Source of the DNA: Trachelipus rathkii
Lineage: Eukaryota > Arthropoda > Malacostraca > Isopoda > Trachelipodidae
Assembly: GCA_015478945.1 (NCBI GenBank)
Contig: JABUQX010018341.1
Coordinates: 67,501-85,000, forward strand
Length of the DNA: 17,500 bases
Direction: 5' to 3'
Both the position numbers and the translations under genes were made by a program. The number at the start of each line of letters is the position of its first letter. Within the stretch, counting starts at the first letter, position 1. This document shows, one piece after another, positions 10,920 through 17,500 of this stretch. A model generated the notes under the pieces. It was not told the DNA's origin. It made no database searches and saw nothing but the letters and a program-made list of their open reading frames with translations.

Positions 10920-11162
10920 CTTAGAAATGTACCCTCGTGGTCATAAGGCGGTGGATAATAAAAAGTGATAAGTTTAACAGTTCCTTCTTTTTCGTAGTAA
11001 TCGAGTACTTTTTCAATGTTTTTATGGCATTTTGTTTTGTATAAGAAAATCTTGGATGCTCCGAGAATTTTCAAGGTTTCAATCCATTCAACAAGACGGG
11101 TAGAAAAATCATTATTGTAGTAAAATAAGGCTTTGCCACAAATACCAACTGTTATATTTTTG
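10920..11162 (-). CDS. Internal exon of a glycosyltransferase family 92 protein
   Basis: A 243-base minus-strand exon: an acceptor with ATATATTTCAG just before it, and the consensus donor AAG|GTGAGT at 10920/10919. The frame is open throughout (one leading base, 80 codons, two trailing bases) and has no methionine, so it must be internal. The product begins KNITVGICGKALFY, continues with RLVEWIETLKILGASKIFLY and HKNIEKVLDYYEKEG, and ends near ITFYYPPPYDHEGTFL. This is the pattern of the N-terminal part of the GT92 (formerly DUF23) domain: a beta strand, the segment LVEWIE..K.LGASKIFLY, then LDYYEKEG. GT92 enzymes are usually type II Golgi membrane glycosyltransferases; C. elegans GALT-1 adds galactose to core fucose of N-glycans. 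The catalytic acidic motif would be in later exons, not found here. An exon left in a pseudogene cannot be excluded, but the splice sites and frame are intact. Confidence 0.85.
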
Positions 11163-12949
<1,787 letters not shown>

Positions 12950-13343
12950 CGCCTTTATACTTTCTCCATATATATATATATATAAATTGATTTTTTTAAT
13001 TTGATTTTTTTCGTGCCATCCCTGGTTCAGAGCGACAACTATCATCAATCCATATCTCAAAAACTACAATAGCCACAGGGAAAAGGAATACACTGCTGGA
13101 ATGCTGGTCCAATTTTAGGGCGGAAAATGTAAAAAAAAGGAAAAAAAGAAAAAAAATATATCTCAAAAACTACAATAGCTACAGCGAAAAAGAATACATT
13201 TTTGGATCCTGGTAAAATTTTAGATAGGAAAATGTAAAAAAAAAAAAAATAAAAAATATTATTGCTAATAATTATAGTAATATGATTAGAGAGCCTTTTA
13301 GAGATCTTTTATTGGTTACTCGTTAAAATAAATAGACTTTCTG

Positions 13344-13555
13344 TTAAAAGTGCCGTTTTGCTGGCAGGGAGTCAGGGTCTCTCGGCCTTCCGGAACTACA
13401 GGGTAGGACTAATTCCCCCCCCTCGGGGAGGGTCTCGGAACCCCGCTCTTTGGTATTTGGGTGTGTCGGGGGTTCCTCCGCCCCTCCGGGTATGAGCGTC
13501 CTGTGTTCCACCCGTCGGCTCGAGCCCCCTACATTGCCGTGTAATACCTTTACAA
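13344..13555 (-). other. GC-rich block of unknown nature
   Basis: An abrupt island of much higher GC in AT-rich DNA, from the GTGCCGTTTTGCTGGCAGG region to CATTGCCGTGTAATACC, between the inverted units of the foldback-like structure. The minus strand is open across it for about 70 codons (it includes VEHRTLIPGGAEEPP and SGRPRDPDSLP) but the frame then enters the (TA)n repeat, and Pro/Gly/Arg-rich open frames are common in GC-rich repeats. It may be a captured piece of a transposon or of expressed sequence. Not recognised. Confidence 0.4.
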
Positions 13556-13560
<5 letters not shown>

Positions 13561-13586
<26 letters not shown>

Positions 13587-13599
13587 CACCTATACATAC

Positions 13600-13675
<76 letters not shown>
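13561..13675. repeat. (TA)n microsatellite, interrupted
   Basis: TA runs split by CACCTATACATAC and GTATA/CATA interruptions; part of the core of the foldback-like structure. Confidence 0.9.
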
Positions 13676-13677
<2 letters not shown>

Positions 13678-13936
13678 TCTAACTCTAAAAAAATAATATT
13701 TATTTTATTTATTTTATTTATTTATTTTTACATTTTCCTAACTAAAATTTTACAAAGGATTTAAAAATATATTCCTTTTCCTTTGTAGCTATTGTAGTTT
13801 TTGAGATATGTTTTTTTTTTTTTTTTTTTTACAGGTTTCCACCACTCAAATGTTACCAGGTTCCAACAATGTATTCCTTTTCCTAGTAGCTATTGTAGTT
13901 TTTGAATATGAGTTGTAGTTTTAAACTAAATATGAC

Positions 13937-14102
<166 letters not shown>

Positions 14103-14105
<3 letters not shown>

Positions 14106-14510
14106 GGTTGTCCCATAATGAAACGGCGCCATTTCATATACGGGTGCATTGATGGAAAATAGGAGCATAACACTCTATACTTGTATGCTAAGTTACGCTT
14201 CGTTACGGAGTTATAGTGATGAAGCCAACCTAAGAGTGTGGGAATAATGTATGCGACAGAGGATTCCCTATAAACTATACGATTGCATATTTTTATTTAT
14301 TACATTATAATACAACATATATAGGTTACAATAGGTGTTGAAAGTGCGTCCCCCAGCCCTGATGCATGCAAGGCGCCTCCGTAAAGCGGACATTGTCGCC
14401 AACCGGCATTCATCTGCTATTATGTCTGCACACGCTTGCCTGATCCTTTTATGTAGTTCCCAAACGTTATTGACTTTAATTTCTGGTTGAAACAGTTTTT
14501 GTAACATGTA
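14103..14510 (-). mobile_element. Tc1/mariner-type element, 3' fragment
   Basis: The outer end, TTAGGTTGTCCCATAATG, abuts a (TA)n tract and resembles a mariner-type terminal inverted repeat. About 185 bases inside begins the C-terminal coding part of a transposase on the minus strand. The 5' part of the element, including the catalytic DDE/D core and the other terminus, is absent: the homology stops at 14511 where another element starts. Confidence 0.6.
14268..14510 (-). pseudogene. DDE-type transposase C-terminus (truncated)
   Basis: Minus-strand frame, open about 80 codons, containing FQPEIKVNNVWELHKRIRQA, then CADI, then LRRRLACIRAGGRTF and an AT-biased tail to the stop. The spacing of a KL/V-Y/F-x-P start, a WELHKRI helix, an R-x-x-x-C and a final GG-x-x-F matches the C-terminal tail shared by Tc1/mariner-superfamily transposases of arthropods. 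All catalytic residues lie upstream and are missing. The first methionine (14507) is internal to the original protein, so this is a relic and not a gene. Confidence 0.65.
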
Positions 14511-14757
14511 CAGTGGTGGGCACCCGCAACCTTTTTGTTAGTCCGCAATTCGCTACTCCACTAACTTTGTTAGACATTCCGCAGTTCAGAATTCTGCAAC
14601 TTTATTCTGTTTCGCCATTCCGCTATCGGAATTCCGTCACTTTTTCTGCTTCGCCAGTCCGCTATCAAAATTCAGCAATTCCACAACTTTTCCTGCTTCG
14701 CCAGTCCGCTAATTCTTTCGCTAATATTTTTTTTCACTGTTGAAGTCTGCAATAGTC
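14511..14757 (+). mobile_element. hAT-like transposon end with subterminal repeats
   Basis: Starts CAGTGGTGGGCACC, a typical hAT-type 5' terminus, directly after the truncated transposase codons. The 8 bases before it, AACATGTA, would be its target duplication, but no partner end is visible. Inside are degenerate units reading CTGCTTCGCCAGTCCGCTA at 14605, 14644 and 14691, together with several TCCGCAATTC-type words, which is the style of subterminal transposase-binding repeats in hAT elements. The plus-strand open frame across it (14513-14743) is repeat translation. No transposase seen; it is non-autonomous or truncated. Confidence 0.5.
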
Positions 14758-14884
14758 CGCTAACCATTTATTGGTAGTTAAAAACATAATTTCCAATAAA
14801 ATTACCTTACAATTTATATAATTAAAATTAATTTTTTATATTTAATGCTATTTTTTTATTTTTTTATATATAAAACAATCAACA

Positions 14885-15131
14885 AGTTTTAAGACAAGGT
14901 TATATATATATATATAAATATATATATATATATGATATTATAATAATATAATATATATATTATATTAATATAATATTATATATATATAATATATAATATA
15001 ATATATTATATAATACATATATATATATATATATTAACTATATATATATATATATAATATATATATAATAATATATATATATGATATATATATATATATA
15101 AACTATATATAAATAATAAATATTATATATA

Positions 15132-15175
<44 letters not shown>

Positions 15176-15312
15176 TATAATATAAATATATATATATATA
15201 TATATATTAATATATATATATTATATAAATATATATATATATAATATATATATTATATATACTATATTAATATATATTAATATATATTAATATACTATAT
15301 AATATATATATA
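14885..15312. repeat. TA-rich imperfect microsatellite
   Basis: About 430 bases of TA with frequent ATAATA and TTAATA interruptions. The 14760-14885 stretch before it is AT-rich with nothing recognised. Confidence 0.9.
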
Positions 15313-15356
15313 TTTACCTAACCCTAATTATTAACTATAATTAGTCATTGTTATTG

Positions 15357-15390
15357 TCCTCCTCCTCCTCCTCCTCCTCCTCCTCCTCCC
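15357..15390. repeat. (CCT)n microsatellite
   Basis: About ten CCT units. The poly-serine start of the overlapping open frame comes from this repeat. Confidence 0.92.
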
Positions 15391-15399
15391 ATTTCCTCC

Positions 15400-16010
15400 C
15401 CCTCTGGCACAGCCACTTTAAATTCAAGAGGTGCATATTTCGTTCACATAACACTAGCTTCTTAAAGTCACATCAGTCAGAGATGAAAACATCCAGATGG
15501 TGCCTGAAAACATCAGGGACCCAAGTGAACATCTCTCCACAAGCGCGGAGGAGGGAACCAAGTGTGGTTTCGCCATAGTGACTTGATAAAGATTTTCCAC
15601 GGGCCTCTCTGGCTACTTGTTGCGGAACAAGTCCAAAGACAGAGAGTGGCTTCTCTATCACCTTTCAGGATTGTTCCAGCTCTCAAGGCCCCCCCGCCGC
15701 CCCCCTTTTTCAAGTGGTTCCTCAAAGTGCGATCGGAAGTCAGAGCTGGTTGTCATTCACCCTCATGTAATGGAAGGGGTCCTCTTCCACCTGTTCCTGC
15801 TCTTGGGCGGCACCGTCGTTGTCGTGGGAGCCACGTTTATCAGCACCTCACTGATGACCCTCCTCCTGATAGCCTCCTTCAAGTCCTCATTTCATGGTAT
15901 CCAACAAATTGGAACGTTTTGAAATGGAGGGTGGAGGACTATGCGCCATCAGGCAGGGCCCCATGTCCACAAACAGGTTGCCTCAAACCTCCCTTTTGAA
16001 GGCCACATGA
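15400..16010. other. GC-richer block, possibly coding-derived, unassigned
   Basis: About 600 bases of balanced composition between two TA-rich tracts. Several open frames overlap on both strands: plus 15617-15922 (101 codons; it has a hydrophobic run VLFHLFLLLGGTVVVVGATF), plus 15562-15999, and minus 15473-15661 (contains SLSSHYGETTLGSLLRACGE). The minus frame has a pattern loosely like the helix-turn-helix region of PIF/Harbinger transposases, but I cannot support that. High GC alone lengthens chance frames. No splice-flanked exon is convincing. A decayed transposon or a displaced piece of genic sequence is most likely. Confidence 0.3.
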
Positions 16011-16024
16011 AAGTTGGCAGGTAT

Positions 16025-16160
16025 ACGTTATATATATTATATATAATTTATATATAATATACTATTATATATATATAATATATTTTTTTATATAATAAAT
16101 TTTTTTTACTTATTATTATAATATATATATAAGTATATATTATATATATATATATATAAA
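16025..16160. repeat. TA-rich imperfect microsatellite
   Basis: TA and ATAAT runs. The sequence that follows to about 16430 is AT-rich and unique, apart from a more balanced patch at 16298-16375; no gene is seen. Confidence 0.85.
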
Positions 16161-16433
16161 CAAAATAATTAAACACCACACCTTTTTCAAAAAAATCTAA
16201 ACTAAATTCAATTAATTAATTTTATAATTTTTATAATATTTTTAACAACTTTTTTAACTATAACATTTTTTTCAAATACATTTTAGTCTTCAACTTAATG
16301 GGCGTCTAAGAAGGAGGATCTGCGTATAGATCGAAAGCTCATGCTCCTACACATAAGGGACCATTTTTTCATGGCTGATGTATTTGTAAATATTAAACTT
16401 AATTGAAGTTACTTATTATTACTATAGGCCTTT

Positions 16434-16437
16434 ATAT

Positions 16438-16486
<49 letters not shown>

Positions 16487-16614
16487 TATATATATATATA
16501 TTATTATATATATATATATATATTATATATATATATATAATATAATATATATTATATATATATAATATATATATATATATACTATTATCATATATATATT
16601 ATATATATTAATAT

Positions 16615-16677
<63 letters not shown>

Positions 16678-16700
16678 TAATACTATATATAGTAATATAT

Positions 16701-16743
<43 letters not shown>
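16434..16743. repeat. (TA)n microsatellite, interrupted
   Basis: About 310 bases of TA with ATTATA and ACTAT interruptions. Confidence 0.93.
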
Positions 16744-16749
<6 letters not shown>

Positions 16750-16769
16750 CTATAGCCTTTGTACATAGG

Positions 16770-16865
16770 AATGGAAACATCCGCCTCCGAGGATATTCAA
16801 CATTAAATTTCGGCATCCACATCCGCGGATGTAAAAAATTAGACATCCGCATCCGCGGATATTAT
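16770..16865. repeat. Repeated ATCCGC / ATCCGCGGAT motifs
   Basis: CATCCGC words occur five times in about 90 bases, two of them forming the perfect palindrome ATCCGCGGAT (16821-16830, 16851-16860), plus a CTCCGAGGAT variant at about 16777. Clusters like this are typical of the subterminal region of hAT-like transposons. No terminus with flanking duplication was identified. Confidence 0.5.
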
Positions 16866-17125
16866 AAATATGCCTCATGAAGATATTAGACGGAGGAAAG
16901 TGTAAGAAGCAAAGTTTGAGTTAATATTCTTCGCAAAGTGCCAGAAAAAGTGTGAGCAAGAGGAACAGTAAGATTATTTCATTTTCTATGTAGAAAAAAG
17001 TTTTCAGTGTTACATTTTGCAAGATATCGGGATGAGATATAAGTTGCAGGAAGTTTGGGGTTAGATGCCGACTGTAAATACTGAAGGAAGCATTTTTGCT
17101 GCGAATAATACGAGAAAAGGCGTAG

Positions 17126-17500
17126 CTATACCAAAGTTTGATAGATTTAGTTGAAGGGAAAGAATGTGTAATGTATGCCTTTGTGCCAAAGAAAAGCAAA
17201 TCAGATATTCGTTATGTAGACTCAGTGGGATTTCTCCCACCAAAATAATACTCATTCCATGGAAAGTCAAAGAAGTGCTGCAGCAAATCCGACCTGTTTG
17301 CTGCACCAAAAACCAGGAATATTTCTTCGCCGTAGTGAGAGGTCTTTCCAACGGAAGATTGGAGAGATAGAAGAATAAAGACATATGAATGTGATAAGAA
17401 GAGCCAAAGGAGGAAAAGGTTTAACAGATTAAGGAAAGAAATTTAGGTTAGAAAAAAGTCTAGAATGTTTGGTTCATCTCTACGTCGATTAGGGATACAA
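17126..17500 (+). pseudogene. Weak coding-like sequence, unassigned
   Basis: One plus-strand frame is nearly open from 17126 to the window edge, with stops only at 17246, 17333, 17336 and 17444. It reads as ordinary protein (for example KKSKSDIRYVDSVGFLPPK, then after the stops a strongly basic RIKTYECDKKSQRRKRFNRL). A different plus frame (17164-17370) and a minus frame (17061-17384, 107 codons) are also open over the same bases, so the true coding strand, if any, is uncertain. No family recognised. 16880-17125 shows nothing better. Confidence 0.2.

Larger units (their letters stand above)
13052..13909. mobile_element. Foldback-like element with tandem-unit inverted ends
   Basis: Left end: two direct units of about 106 bases (13052-13157, 13158-13259), each starting ATATCTCAAAAACTACAATA, then GAATACA, GGAT/GGAA, AATTTTAG, GGAAAATGT and an A-rich tail. 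Right end: two reverse-complement units (about 13725-13808 and 13832-13909), each ending CTATTGTAGTTTTTGA. The core holds a GC-rich block and a (TA)n tract. Tandem units inside long terminal inverted repeats are what foldback elements and some MITEs look like. No transposase is seen. A pair of unrelated copies of a satellite-like repeat in opposite orientation is the main alternative. Confidence 0.6.

Noticed and set aside
13052..13259. CRISPR-like direct repeats
   Set aside because: Only two units of ~106 bases with no unique spacers, in a eukaryotic setting.

Overview
The window looks like non-coding, repeat-choked DNA from an animal nuclear genome. It is AT-rich, has no prokaryote-style gene packing, and holds one clearly recognisable intron-flanked exon. 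It is loaded with long microsatellites: (TA)n, (AAT)n, (CT)n/(GA)n, (TATC)n and (CCT)n. This microsatellite density, the decayed DNA transposons and a GT92-family exon fit an arthropod. A decapod crustacean is my best guess, but that is an inference from overall character, not from a marker gene.

Layout. 1-154 is a CT microsatellite. About 430-2523 is AT-rich DNA that still reads as decayed coding sequence: near-open runs on the plus strand that change frame and carry scattered stops. 2505-4150 and 4517-4656 are AAT, TATC and TA simple repeats. 4682-5229 holds shorter near-open runs. 5285-6730 and 8700-10125 are two diverged copies of the same ~1.44 kb sequence in opposite orientation, around a ~2 kb centre. 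That centre holds a 198-bp MITE-like element (6739-6936), a 220-bp degenerate tandem repeat (about 7310-7900) and a (GA)n block. The only solid gene piece is the minus-strand exon at 10920-11162, which encodes part of a glycosyltransferase family 92 domain between good splice sites.

From 11.7 kb on, (TA)n tracts alternate with transposon debris. 13052-13909 is a foldback-like structure: two tandem ~106-bp units on the left, two inverted units on the right, and a GC-rich block between them. 14103-14510 is the 3' end of a Tc1/mariner-type (DDE) transposon with the C-terminus of its transposase on the minus strand. It is interrupted at 14511 by a sequence starting CAGTGGTGGGCA, like a hAT-type terminus. 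15400-16010 is a GC-richer block of unknown nature, 16770-16865 carries repeated ATCCGCGGAT motifs, and 16880-17500 ends with weakly coding-like sequence.

The features do not form a pathway. The story is one exon of a Golgi-type glycosyltransferase gene whose other exons I could not find here, surrounded by nested, inverted and decaying repeats.
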